Of a stretch of DNA of 64,000 bases, positions 24,117-34,699 are shown piece after piece. The notes under the pieces were generated by a model. The model saw only the letters and a program-made list of their open reading frames with translations. It searched no databases and was not told where the DNA came from. The translations under genes and the position numbers were made by a program. Origin of the DNA: Fragilaria crotonensis (lineage: Eukaryota > Bacillariophyta > Fragilariophyceae > Fragilariales > Fragilariaceae); contig JAKSYS010000252.1 of assembly GCA_022925895.1 (NCBI GenBank), positions 1 through 64,000 of the forward strand, given 5' to 3'. Each line of letters opens with the position of its first letter. The stretch's first letter is position 1.

Positions 24117-24938
24117 ATGAAGTTTTCAGCGCTCTTCTTACTATTCCCAGTCGCTGCCTGGGCTGGTAAACCAATTCGCAGTTTATCTGTGACATTGCGA
24201 GGAAAGAAATTTGACGTGGAAGATGCTACAACAGTGCAAGATGTGCTTGGTCAAGTCAAGGAAGCTGCCGGCGTCGATGGACGACTCCTTTTCGGAGGTC
24301 GCCAGTTGGCGGCGACTGATACCTTAGAGGACATGGGTGTGCAGGAAGGGGACTCTCTTCAAATGGTTCCGGGTACTGCCACCCCTGGGAAAAAGAAAAA
24401 GGCCAAGGCAACGGCCTCAACTACTGTGTCCGCTGCGAGCGGTGATGTGACGCCGAGTGGCTCTGGAAGTGGTATGCCTGATTTGAGTGCATTGCTTGGT
24501 GGTGAAGGTGGTGGTATGCCGGACTTGAGTGCATTGCTCAACGGTGCTGGCGGTGGAGGTGGCATGCCGGACATGAGCGAACTCCTCAAAGGCGGCATGC
24601 CTGATATGGCGGAGTCGTTAGACATGATGTCAACATGATGAACAGCCCCATCTTTCAAGAATACATGAGTGATCCGGAAAAGCTCGAGGCTTCTAGACAA
24701 ATGATCTTGCAAAACCCAATGATGAAACAAATGATGGGTCAAATGCCTGAATGGCTGAAATTCTTGAAGATAAGGATGCCTGGCGTGAGGCCATGACTGC
24801 CGCGGCGAATCTATAAGGAGCTCGACCCAGAACAATTAAAGCAGGCGATGATGGAAACATGCCTGAAGCAGATGACATGAATGGTTTGTTTGGTGCGGTT
24901 CTGACAACGGCGCGCTGGACGAATTGGACGAAGACTAA
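24117..24938 (+). CDS. secreted ubiquitin-like protein with GMPDLS repeats and STI1-like end
   Basis: The ATG at 24117 opens a clear signal peptide (MKFSALFLLFPVAAWA). A ubiquitin-like beta-grasp domain follows at about residues 20-88 (SLSVTLRGKKFDVED ... LLFGGRQLAATDTLEDM), then a Lys-rich linker (GKKKKAKA). Four Gly-rich repeats contain MPDLSALL or MPDMSELL. An STI1-like helical end, read in a second frame, includes SPIFQEYMSDPEKLEASRQM and NPMMKQMMGQMP. It finishes DELDED before TAA at 24936-24938. UBL plus STI1 is the ubiquilin plan, but ubiquilins are cytosolic, whereas this protein carries a signal peptide. No Phe follows the predicted cleavage site, so a plastid stroma destination is not supported. 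Indels near 24632, 24750, 24812, 24860 and 24895 break the frame. Confidence 0.75.
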
Positions 24939-24956
24939 CATATTAGGCCGTTATTG

Positions 24957-25770
24957 CTACACTGTCTTTCTCATTGGATCTGTAGTTGGGTTTGCATATT
25001 GACGAATTCCATGTCCTCCGTCGACGTCTAATATGACGCCTGTGCAGAAGGTTGCACTGAGAAGGTAGAAAATGGCTTCACCCATGTCTTGGGCTGCCCT
25101 ACGTTTGAGCGGTAGCGAAGCAGCAGTGTTAGCCAGCATATGCTCGCGATCTGCATCCATATGATCGAATCTTTCCGTATCACAAAATCCCGGACTAAGG
25201 CAATTGACTCGAAGTCGAGGACCCCACTCAAGAGCCAGCGATCTTGTCAACCCTTCCAGTGCACCATTTGCCATTGCAAGAGGAGAGCAGTTTAATCCAG
25301 GTCGCCGATTAAGAATCCCGGCAACGAATACGACGGAACCTTTGTCTCTGAGCTTCGGGCTGAAATGCTTGGCACAGTGGTATGCTGTCCACACTTTGGA
25401 TTCCATCATGGCGCGAGTGTCACTTGTTGGCAACGATAGCATAGGTCCGTGAGGTGCCCTCCCAGCGGCGGAAATAACCAGACTATCCCACACATTGCTT
25501 TCGATCGAGTTTGCCAACCTTGCAACTCGCTCTTCGTCGGAAACATCACACGACCTCACTTCGATGTCAGCCTCTGGAACCGTACTAAGCAACTCAGATT
25601 TGGCACGTAAGAGCCTGTCTTCTGATCGGCTAACGAGCATGACTCGACCACCGCGTTGGAGGACTGCTAACGCAGCAGCCTTACCCATCCCAGAACTGCC
25701 GCCGACTACAATCGCGTTAGCTGGACTAGCTCGGACCTCCGTGGCAGCTAGGAAAAGGATTGCGACATTA
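24957..25770 (-). CDS. atypical SDR oxidoreductase lacking the YxxxK catalytic pair
   Basis: This is an SDR Rossmann protein on the minus strand. The nucleotide-binding motif VVGGSSGMGKAAA is at about 25715-25677, with VMLVSRSEDRL, an SCDVSDEER acidic adenine-binding region and ISAAGRAPHG following. At the active-site helix the usual YxxxK is replaced: SPLAMANGALEGLTRSLALE puts Leu and Asn where Tyr and Lys are expected. VNCLSPGFCDT and LDVDGGHGI complete the C-terminus. This pattern resembles the bacterial SDR subgroup annotated PRK07041, which also has Asn in the Lys position. The start is unclear: the frame is open to about 25785 but has no ATG before the Gly motif, so a 5' exon or indel is likely. 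A hydrophobic stretch (VAILFLAATEVRASPA) just upstream could be a targeting leader. Confidence 0.75.
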
Positions 25771-25789
25771 CATATCCAATGAATTCAGA

Positions 25790-26350
25790 GTATTCTTTTT
25801 AACTTTCCTTGCCGGCTCTTCATCAAGTCTAAGAAATTGGCTAGCCAAAAATGAGAGGCCATTCATTAGGTGACAAGCGATCACCGTTCGCTTGAGGAGC
25901 TTGAGGAGAAAGGGCAGCAGCACTTATCCTTGTGGAACCGTCTCTCGAAAATGGGGCTGAATTCGTCGACGCTTTCTTGTCAGAGTTGCTCTATCATACT
26001 GGTATCATACTACGGGTAGTATGATCCTTGCCTATTGGCCTATTCTTGTAGCATACTGTGCGCTATTGAATACAGAAAACATATCCAAAATACGATTTAC
26101 GTATGATAGTAAACACCATACAATAGTAGCTTAAGTCTTAAGTACTCCAATTGCTCCGGTACAGTACTCCAGGACAACTGCTACTGTACTAGACCCAAAA
26201 TTTACACCAAAAAAATGTTGGTCTCACGTTTTCTTCGGGCAATCGTTATGTTCCTTGACGTCCAGATGCTGGACCCTGCGACGCCGCCAGACGACCATCA
26301 CTCGCAACGTAACCCTTTGTACAGAATTGCCACCCATCATGGGTGCACAT
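25790..26350. other. spacer with a short perfect inverted repeat
   Basis: No gene is recognised. At 26004-26025 there is a perfect inverted repeat, ATCATACTAC-GG-GTAGTATGAT, preceded by a further partial copy of the arm. AT-rich and GTAC-containing sequence follows to about 26210. The duplicated segment (copy A) begins at about 26351. Confidence 0.5.
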
Positions 26351-28926
26351 TCCCCGTACCGTAGAAACCAGGCCGCAGCTTTCGGCCGATTCCACTCGAA
26401 TCCATGGAACCTCAAACAGTAAAGGCATAAACCTTCATTTCAGCGGTGTCCTGTAGCCTAAGACAGCGCCACCATGTCCTCGCAGCGCGCAGAGCTCGCA
26501 TATCCGTGGTAAGCATGTTTGCATGCCTAGGTGATATGACGAACTTGAACACTTACGGGAAGTACGGTGGTCCCGACTACTGCTTTCTCAGTGATTACAT
26601 AAAAGAGGCCATAGGATATTAAGTTAGAGTTTGCATCAGAAAATGATGAAGGATGAAATCCTTACGAAGTGTTGTGACCTTCTGTGCTTCGCTCGGCGTA
26701 CACTCGAAGGTAAAACGTCCATCCTCGTCCTTGAAGACATATCCGTCGTCATGTTTGATAAAGAAACACTCACCAGCCTGAGATACGCCTGTTACTGGCA
26801 CGCCATTCACTTTCATCTTCATTCTCCCATCTTTCAAAGCATCTTCGCGCAATTCTTCAGAAACACATTCCCAATCGCACATTTTGAGGCAAAGCATTAT
26901 GATCCCCTTCGGCTGAAAGGACCATATTCAGCGATCTCCGCGTCGTTTGGAATCGTAATGCTAGTCCAGTCATCGAACTCATTGGTGTAAAATTCATCTT
27001 TATCATCGATCTTCGTCAACACTGGGCAAAATGGGCCGCGCTCACCTTGCTCAAATACCAATCGCATCTTTCCGTCGCTGGACTTGTCATTAGAGGCTAC
27101 CGCGTATTCCTCTCCTTTGTAGTAATTCATCCCGCCGGCCTCATCAGTCTCAGTCAATATGCCTTTGTATCGAATCTTCGAAGGAGCAACGCAGTGTGGC
27201 AAATTAGGGTTCCGTTGCGAATTATGTTTGGGTCAACATGTGAAACGAAGTCCTCATCCAAAAGTTTACAATTGGCTCTTTCGGGATTTTGTCTTCACTG
27301 ATGAATCTCGCATGGTCTTCATCCTCCAATTCCTTCAACGTTGTCAACATGACACTGGGGTCGTACTCTCCGGCGTTTTCTAGCTCCTCAATCGCAGCCT
27401 CTAAGTGCTCAACAAGGAAGAAAGCCATCATTTGCCCTGTGAGAGACTGCCACCTCCATCCAGGATGCCAAGAGGCCTTGTGTAAGCGGTCGACACACAT
27501 ACCGTCGCTGTATTTGTGTTCGTCACATCCGGGCTGACCTGTCTCGATTTGGCCCTTGCATTTGAAGTAGCGTACATACTCCGGTACCTGGTCGATCTCT
27601 TGTTGATTCATTCCCAACATGTCGGGAATGGCAGATCTCATAGCATAAACATCAGTCCTCTCGTTAAGGTGGAAGGTTGTCAAGCCGATGTCTTCCAGCT
27701 TCCGCATCATTTCGACCCGAAAATCCTCGAAGTTGATCCCCACGAAAGCTGGTCGATTGCGCTGCCTACCAACTCTCGCCATGTAGAGGTCTTGCTTGTA
27801 CTCATTCGGACCAGCGTCGCACATGCCGAAATCCCACGACACAACATCGGCTAACAAACACCAGTTAGATTGAATTCGTACGAATCACAAAGACTCAAAG
27901 AGAAGGCAACCACTTACCATCTAATCCGAAGATACTCTCTTGGCAAAGGGCAAATTCCGGCGCAGAGCGCATACCTCCCATGGCATAGTTGCGACCTTCG
28001 AATCCAATTCCTACGGCTTCAAAAACTGGCTTGGCTGAACGTTCCATAAACGCGGTGTAACTTTCGTTGAAGAGATTTCCATGGCCAGCCGCGGCGCTGT
28101 GTCCTCCTGTGGCCCAGACGAAATTACTAAAAGTCTGTTGGATTTCCGGCAAAACTAGGGTCTGGGTTTCCAAGCGTCGATTCTGACTAGAGCTGCCATA
28201 TCTGGTGCAGTTGCAACCCTCCAAATGTTCATTGTCAGCATGAATCGCGACCTGCATTTCGAGAAGCTTCATCATGAGTTTTCTCCGAAATCGTTCACTG
28301 AAATGTTGTTTTCGTTGGCACCGGAGAACCCTTTTCGCCATTTACCATTCTCAAGCATCATGTCGTCGTAATATTTTCCGTATTTCACCTTCAAGTCGTC
28401 ATCGAGATTTTTCTTAGCAGTCTGAAACTGCTGCATCAAGTCGCTTGCTTTCAGGAAGTCACCGCCGTGGTGCTGCTTGCGTTGCTCCAACCGAGCCTGG
28501 CAGAATCGGGGACAAAGCTTCGGCGGCACTTTCTGAACAGTTTCCTTCGCAATCACATCTCCAGATGCTGCCTTTTCCTCCTTGCGACCCACCACTACGA
28601 AGGCAACTGCCAACAGGATTACCAGAATAGCAAGCATACCGCGAATTAGCTTGCGTCGCTTGCCTTCTCCGGGATCTTTCGTGTACAAGGGACCTCGCAA
28701 CAACGGACCGATCGTCACTTCCTCGCCCTCGTCCTCATCGTTGTCGTAACCATCGACGCGCTTCATTGATCTTCACGTTCTCTGTTGGGACAGGAGTAAG
28801 GTATGCAACTGTAAGGTTGGTGTAGGATCTGTGACGGTCGGCGTTAGGAGAAGGACACAGCTGCTTGTTTTCTGAATCGAATAGTACATCTCTAGAGTAG
28901 GGATGAACACGACGAGGGATCACGTA
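26351..28926. repeat. segmental duplication copy A
   Basis: This is nearly identical to 40117-42711 (copy B) over its whole length, including the 3' flank, the gene with its intron, and the 5' flank down to CACGTA. Copy A ends exactly at the TA where the DNA transposon (28927-32445) is inserted. Compared with B it has many single-base deletions, mostly in homopolymers. Confidence 0.93.
26619..28766 (-). CDS. SGNH-hydrolase-like type II membrane protein, copy A
   Basis: This is the same gene as 40403-42542; see that entry for domains. The start is at ATG 28766 (MKRVDGYDNDEDEGEE), and one 67-bp intron lies at 27851-27917 (GTAAG...TTAG). Relative to copy B the frame is interrupted by single lost bases, for example near 28285, 27255, 27180, 26910, 26870 and 26707. 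Nearly all are in short homopolymers, so consensus error is as likely as decay. Coding substitutions against B are few (Val/Asp and Tyr/Asp-type changes around 27640-27710), which indicates a very recent duplication or two alleles placed side by side. Confidence 0.75.
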
Positions 28927-28990
28927 TGGCTGGTTTCATCCTGGGCCTGCATATCGTAGGGTCCTGTAGACTCAGTAATAAAAAAATTTA
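28927..28990 (+). repeat. left terminal inverted repeat of DNA transposon
   Basis: It starts TGGCTGGTTTCATCC and is related over about 60 bp to the complement of 32389-32445 and, in direct orientation, to 32454-32523. It shares the landmarks GTAG(A/G)CTCAG and AAATTT. Confidence 0.7.
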
Positions 28991-29072
28991 GATGACACGA
29001 AAGATCTTTTTCTCGCAAACGCACATCACACAATCTGCAACCACCGCGCATCTCAAAAGGTTGTCTGATACC

Positions 29073-32000
29073 TCAGTTGTTCATATGAAAAGCACCTGCC
29101 TGCTTGAGATCAGGAACAAATCCATTTACAAAGCCGGCATCGAAGTCAATAGCTGCCCGGTGAGTTTTGAATGCCTTAACAAGGCGTTCAATGAGAGGTA
29201 AAGTAAGTGTCGGTAAGTCGTCTCCTCCATTGTGTTTACTCTCGTAAAGTGAGTAATATGCACAAATGTAAGCTCGTGCTCGCCTCGAAAGCTTTCGAAC
29301 AGTTGTCGTCTGAAGTATGTTTCTGCTTGTGCATTCCAATACTAACCCCTTGAATGCCTCTTTGCTCCGTTTAGAATTGAGAGGCTTACGTCGGTATAGA
29401 CCTTTCGTCACACCCCAGCTATATTCGATCCCTTCGCCAGCCAGCTCAGCATGAAACTTCGGCGATATGATTACTGAAACGCCAAGTTCTTTTCCAACAT
29501 GTTGGAGTGCTGTCATCTCCTCGGCGAAGTCAAGACAGCTGGCCACTAAACCCTTACGCTCCATTCCTCTGTTCCTTCTTCAACAACTTCGCCATCGACA
29601 TCTGTTGTCGGATCCATTGTGTATCTTTCAAGTTGCCCTTCGTCAATCCACCGCTCCCAAAGGACTTGCAAAAGACCTTTCGGCTGGCCTTCCCAACCTT
29701 TCTTTCTCGTGTTCTCATGGTTTTTGGGTCAATGTTGTTGGTCCTCGCAAGCTCTTGCAATTCTACGAGCCGATATTGGCGTCGTTCATTCAAGATGTTG
29801 AGTGGTGCAAGCTCTGCTTTTAATTCGGCAATGGTCTTGTTTCTTGTTCTTGGATTTCCAGGCAGAGGTGGGAGGATACGATCATGGCGGTTGAGCTCTC
29901 GCTCCTCAGTTGTCATCCAGAATGGCCCAACATCCCCCGGTTTGAAGACAAAGGATTGAGTGCTGCCGACATCAAGGGTACGTGCATGCATTCCGAGATA
30001 AGCATCCTCCGCCTTTATAATCGACTCACGCATTTTTGGTTGTGCTCCTCCATATCCCCGGTTCATCGAATATGCATCCAAGCCATTTGCCAACTTCTTC
30101 GCATGCCCTTGCGAGTGATCAAAGAGGAAGGCAAAGTCGAACTGAGGGTAGATCACCTTCAAGCAATCGACGCAATCCTCAAACTGAATCGCCATGTGGT
30201 TATAAGTCCAATATCCCTCATTGTTGGCACCAAGCTCAAAATACACAACGAATGGCGATTCGTTCAAGTCCTTCTTCAAAGTCTGACCGTGGATTGCCAT
30301 TGCTGCATTGATGTCAACATACGTTTGACCACGACGGACGTGATTGATCTCCTCCAATTGGACTCGACTTATCTGCACACCAAATCCAGTCTCTCGTGAT
30401 TGCAGTGCCGACACCATGAGACTTAAGCCATCAGTCTTTGGAAGGAGCGGGCGTTGACCTTCAGGCCCAACCCACTGTCGATTCCCGAGTAAGAACTGAC
30501 TGTAAACACTCTCATCTTGGCCAAAGATCATGAGAGGCTTGGTATCGGGTGGTTTTCGGACACTCAAGTTCCCTCCAAAAGCACCGAATCCCAATTCTTC
30601 AGCATATTCATGGAGTAAGTCAAGGTCATCGACATGGAACTCAACCATGTCCTCGTTTGAGTCGGATGATCTGTAATTGTATCCTCGGGTGTCATGCACT
30701 GACACTTTATTTTCCCTTTTCCATCTCTCGACAGTTTGCTTCGTCACTTGTATCCATCGATGTGCACGAGGCTCAAGCTTCGTGAGGTACAAAGTGCAGA
30801 ACTCGTTTTGTTTGAAAACAACATTGGGTCGTTCGTGTCCATCGACAAAGAATGATTTCTTTCTTGCATCATACGAGAACCCAAGTCGCCGGAGCCAGCG
30901 CCAAGTAGTTGTTAATGAAATAGGAAACTCGAGGTAAACCTGAAGTAGACAGTCTCTAATTGTTTGATTCTTCTGTACTCTGCTGCTGTCGTCGTTGTCT
31001 TCTTGAGCTGATTCGTTGCAACTGTCGTCCTTAGTCTCCTCGTTGTTGTCTGTGAAACTCCTTTCTGCTGTGGTCGTTCTAGTCGCTGCTTTTGGAATCA
31101 AATTGCAATTCAATTCGTTCCTTGCCAACTCTACTGTCAAATCGGCAAGGTTTTCAATACAATACTCCAGCCATGGTAACGTAACCTCTTCCTGGAAGTA
31201 TTCGAGCAAATCGGGAAAAGGATTCTTTTGCTTGTGAATTCGGGGATTTGGTAATGGAAAATGCTCTCGATTGGCCCTCAAAAGAATGTTCCATCCAGCC
31301 ACGGTCCGTTCATTTGTTGCTGCGGCATCAATTCCTACCTTACTGCTATGAGAGATTGCCTGAGCACAGCAATCTTCAACCCATCGCGCCGAATTCATCT
31401 CCTCAAGGGCGTACATATACGCTAAGCAAAGTATCGAGCATCTCTGTCTAATTATGAAAACATCATAAGAAGAACAGAGATGATCTTTATCATGCTTATC
31501 TATGATGTCCTTCCATCCATCCACCGACCGATTGGCCTGCTGGAGTCGCTCGATTCGTTCCTCGAGAACCTTAACGACGTCGCGATCATCACTTGCATTA
31601 CCGAGGAAGAGTTTTTTGGCTTCGGGGCTATCCCAATACGTTTCGACAACAATCCTTGCCGAAGCTGGACCGTGCTTTGGTTTCTTTGTCTCATCCTGCG
31701 CCTCTAGTTGTGCTTCGGCTTTTCGGTTGGCACAAGATTGCTCGGCTATCTCTGTTGTAAGGTCAATCACTTCTGCCAAACCGCGAGCAACACTGTACCA
31801 ATCTTCGAGCGTTTCATCTTGTAACAACGACAAGAAACTCTTCTTTCCATCTGGCGGGCGTTGGACTAGTCCTCCTGGTGTGGTAATGAAGTATCCCCAA
31901 ATCTTCCTCTTAGGATTATCGAAGGGATCAACGCCTTTTGCTGCTCGTCGGAATCGGCCTGTTTTGTTTGATTCAGTAAAATCATCGAGTGTCTCACCTC

Positions 32001-32175
32001 CATAGGATGAAATGGCTTTGTTCATCATGCCTCTGTCGAATCCTAGGGCCTCCAGTGACGGAAACTGGGCCTTGATTGCTCGGAAATACGTCTCATCTGT
32101 CAACCATTTGTCCTGATACCGCTTTTGCTTGACGACTTCCAGCCAACATTGGTAATACGTCTGTAGGGTCTTCAT
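29073..32175 (-). CDS. DDE transposase of a fungal/stramenopile-type TIR transposon
   Basis: A long frame from ATG 32175 gives 873 residues, and the last about 160 residues continue in another frame to 29073, so one frame interruption lies near 29555-29565. A helix-turn-helix-like part (SLTTTWRWLRRLGFSYDARK, about 30920-30860) is followed by VDGHERPNVV. The catalytic DDE triad is visible. The first Asp is in MIFGQDESVYSQF (about 30535), the second in FLFDHSQGHAKK (about 30115), and the Glu in GEGIEYSWG (about 29430), following the ISPKFHAEL strand. This set (xDES, FDxSxxHA, PKFHxEL...E.SWG) matches a DDE transposase family I know from basidiomycete fungi and some algae. The long N-terminal part of about 400 residues is not recognised. 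Confidence 0.85.
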
Positions 32176-32388
32176 TTTTGTTCAACTGCCGACCCTTGCA
32201 AGCCAAACACTGTCCTAACGTTGATGATAAAGCTTAGTGCAGCAAAAGGGTCGGCAGTTTCGAACGGGAAGTTGATGAAATCGTTGTTATTCCACCATGG
32301 TCAGCAAACCTTTTTTTGTGTGGTGAGGATCGTGTTGTTTGGATACGCGAGGATGCCGGATCTCGAGCAAGAACATGAGGTCAAGAAA

Positions 32389-32523
32389 ATTTATACTAAG
32401 CCTACAGCACTTGTACGACATGTATGAAAACCATGAAACCAGCCATACAAGTATGTTTGGTTTCATCCTTTTCATACATGTCGTGCTCCATGTCTCTGTA
32501 GGCTGTAGGCTCAGCATAAATTT
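32389..32523. repeat. long palindrome formed by two opposed transposon ends
   Basis: The left arm (about 32389-32445) is the right TIR of the transposon. The right arm (about 32454-32523) is a second copy of the same terminus in the opposite direction, starting TGTTTGGTTTCATCC after a TA. The arms pair imperfectly over about 55-65 bases with a loop of about 10 bases. The second terminus is cut off by E3 at 32550, so it is probably the remnant of a neighbouring related element. Confidence 0.75.
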
Positions 32524-32549
32524 TGCTGGCGTCATATACTATCACCGAG

Positions 32550-32918
32550 CGTTGTGATACGGGGGTGACGGGTGCAACGGGCGATAAACTAACACCGCAG
32601 TTGTTGTGTACTGGCACTGATCTACGGTACTGTTAGTCGTCCCACGACTACAGTCCTGCTCCTAGCTCACCGCAACGGCCATTGCGATGTCTCTCATTGG
32701 AATGGCAAATAGCACTTCGAGTTGCTCCGCATCGCTCGAATTGCTACTCCTATTCTGCTCAACTGACAGCGAACCCTGTCTGAGAATCATTGTTTGAGAT
32801 TGTAGCGCCTTATAAGTTTAGGATTTCGATTTTTTTTGTTAACCTAGACCGAAGCGAACCCGGACATACAAACAGTACTTGAGTAGACCGCACAGCTTCC
32901 AGCTCAGCGCGTCTTCTT
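32550..32918 (+). repeat. 5' LTR of E3
   Basis: It begins (A/C)GTTGTGATACGG. The inner end is set at ...GTCTTACT because the following GGTTATTTTGCCCAAT is the same sequence that directly follows the E4 5' LTR (44128 onward), where the boundary is fixed by a target duplication. Total length is about 369 bp. Confidence 0.7.
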
Positions 32919-32934
32919 ACTGGTTATTTTGCCC
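32917..32934 (+). other. putative primer-binding site of E3
   Basis: CTGGTTATTTTGCCCAAT is also found at the same place in E4 (about 44126-44144, with one extra T). Conservation next to otherwise unrelated LTRs marks it as the likely primer site. Confidence 0.6.
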
Positions 32935-33286
32935 AATTCAGACTAACAATCACACGCTTTCTCCACGATAGACCTTCCAGGTGCTGTCGAAAGAGCTAGC
33001 TACAACCCTCAGAGAAGTTCGTAGCTGTTGCACGCGTTCCACGCTTGTACAACTATTCTAGTCTCACTAGTTCCCAGCTAGTAAGAGTTAGAGAGTGCGT
33101 TCCACGCATCTACGGTTGGTTATTGGTCTATACTAGCTCCCAGCCAGTCATCAGACTCCCAAGCTGTCGGATCAGCCAAGTCCTACCTCTTTCAGCGAAG
33201 CGGAGATAAGCTCCTTCGCAGACACGTTCGACGATCTCGAGGACGATCTCGCGCAAGCCACGGCCTTAGCTGAGCGCCTACCAACC

Positions 33287-34660
33287 ATGGCTACATCCGA
33301 ACCTGCCATTGAAGCTGCGGCTATCAAGCCCGAGAAGCCTATCATGGGCGAGGTTATTCTCCTTTCCAAGGATTCCTGGTCCGCTTGGACAGGAGGCATG
33401 CCAAAGTTGGATTGGACTGGACTCGATCCAAGCTCCTTGCAAGAGTCCACCTCTCCGAATCAGTTGAGACCTGTCCACGTCGCAGCCGCCCAAAAGGGAT
33501 ACAACCATCGCCGTACCGGCATGTCTATTCCGTTCAAGCCTGCCGATGATCTGATCGCGTTCCAGAACTCCGTTTGGGATCACCTAGTAGTTGACACAGG
33601 AATGGACACAATCGCGTATCTTCCGGATCCGACGGACAAAGCCAAGGTCTCCAACGTCGTTAAGTCGCACTCCCGTTTCACGGTACAGTCGGCTAAAGCT
33701 CTTATCAAAGACCAGGTTGAGTTGTATGATAAATACGACAAGACAAACGACAAGGCAGCACGCACTTACCTACTTGCGTCGCTAACTCCGTTGCTCAGCA
33801 ACAAGGTGGCAGAGAAACTTGAAGACGCCGACCCATTTCCAATCGTCTGGCTCCAATTTCTTAAGGCAATCCAATCAACGTCTATTGAAAGGTTTGAGGA
33901 CCTCAAAACATCCATTAAGCATCGTCTCCCAAGCCAGTACCCCGGGGAAAACTTGGAGCTACTTGCAGCTCAGTTTCGCAAGGATGCACTCGAATTGACA
34001 ACCGCCGGCCAGTACGATCATAATCTCACGCTCTCGATGATGAAGATCTTTCTACTTGCTGGAGGGAATGGCAACGAAGACTTCCGCTTTCCACTCCGTG
34101 CAACTAAGCAGAAGCTCGAGCAAGCCCTGCTCGACATTGGATTCAAGGAGAAGACAGCAGCAAATGAGCACATGAAGGACATGGAGCTCACATACAAGGA
34201 CATTTGCTCTCAAGCAGAACACACTTACCGTACCCTCTACGACCGTAAGGAGTGGCAACCGGCTCGCAACGTTCGTGATTAGGCTCTGCCAGCTGCGTTC
34301 GGCCACATCGCGACCGAATCAAGCACACCAATCACAAGAGCCGAGGTGTTGACCCTCATTCAAACCAAACCTCGTGTCAGCAGGACTTCGCCCAAGAAGC
34401 CCGGCAAATGCAACAAGTGTGGAAAACCCGGCCATTGGGCCAACGAATGTCCTGACAAGTCGTCCAATCAACGCTTCCAGCGTCCACAGCATCGCAAAGG
34501 CGATCGCAACAAACAGGAGAGAAAGCCAGGATGGCGCTCTACTCCGCCAGCCCTGGCGCATCGACGACTAAGAAGACCGACACCCACACGTTCAATTGGT
34601 GTGCCACTTGCAAAAGGTGGACGACCACACACACAACGGAAACTCATACCGGCATCTCCA
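33287..34660 (+). pseudogene. E3 gag region with two zinc-binding motifs
   Basis: A Gag capsid-like domain starts at ATG 33287 (MATSEPAIEAAAIKPEKP) with the family signature SWSAWTGG and WTGLD near 33375-33420. It continues through a long helical part to a CCHC zinc knuckle (CNKCGKPGHWANEC, about 34408-34450). A second Cys/His motif, FNWCATCKRWTTTHTTETH, lies at about 34590-34650 and is conserved in E4. Confidence 0.85.
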
Positions 34661-34699
34661 AGAACGCTGCGTCCAATGGCTCCCCAAACACTGGCTCCG

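Larger units (their letters stand above)
28927..32445 (-). mobile_element. TIR DNA transposon with large DDE transposase, TA target
   Basis: The 3519-bp element has inverted ends TGGCTGGTTTCAT (28927-28939) and its complement (32433-32445). A looser inverted similarity continues for about 50 bp further inward. Both ends are bordered by TA (28925-28926 and 32446-32447), consistent with the Tc1/mariner (IS630) target rule. Copy B, which lacks the element, continues past CACGTA and serves as an approximate empty site. The single gene inside is a transposase on the minus strand. Confidence 0.8.

Noticed and set aside
26624-28650. Plus-strand frames opposite the SGNH-like genes in copies A and B (for example 40436-40981 and 42000-42425)
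   Set aside because: They are antisense to conserved coding sequence and vanish or shift between the two copies.
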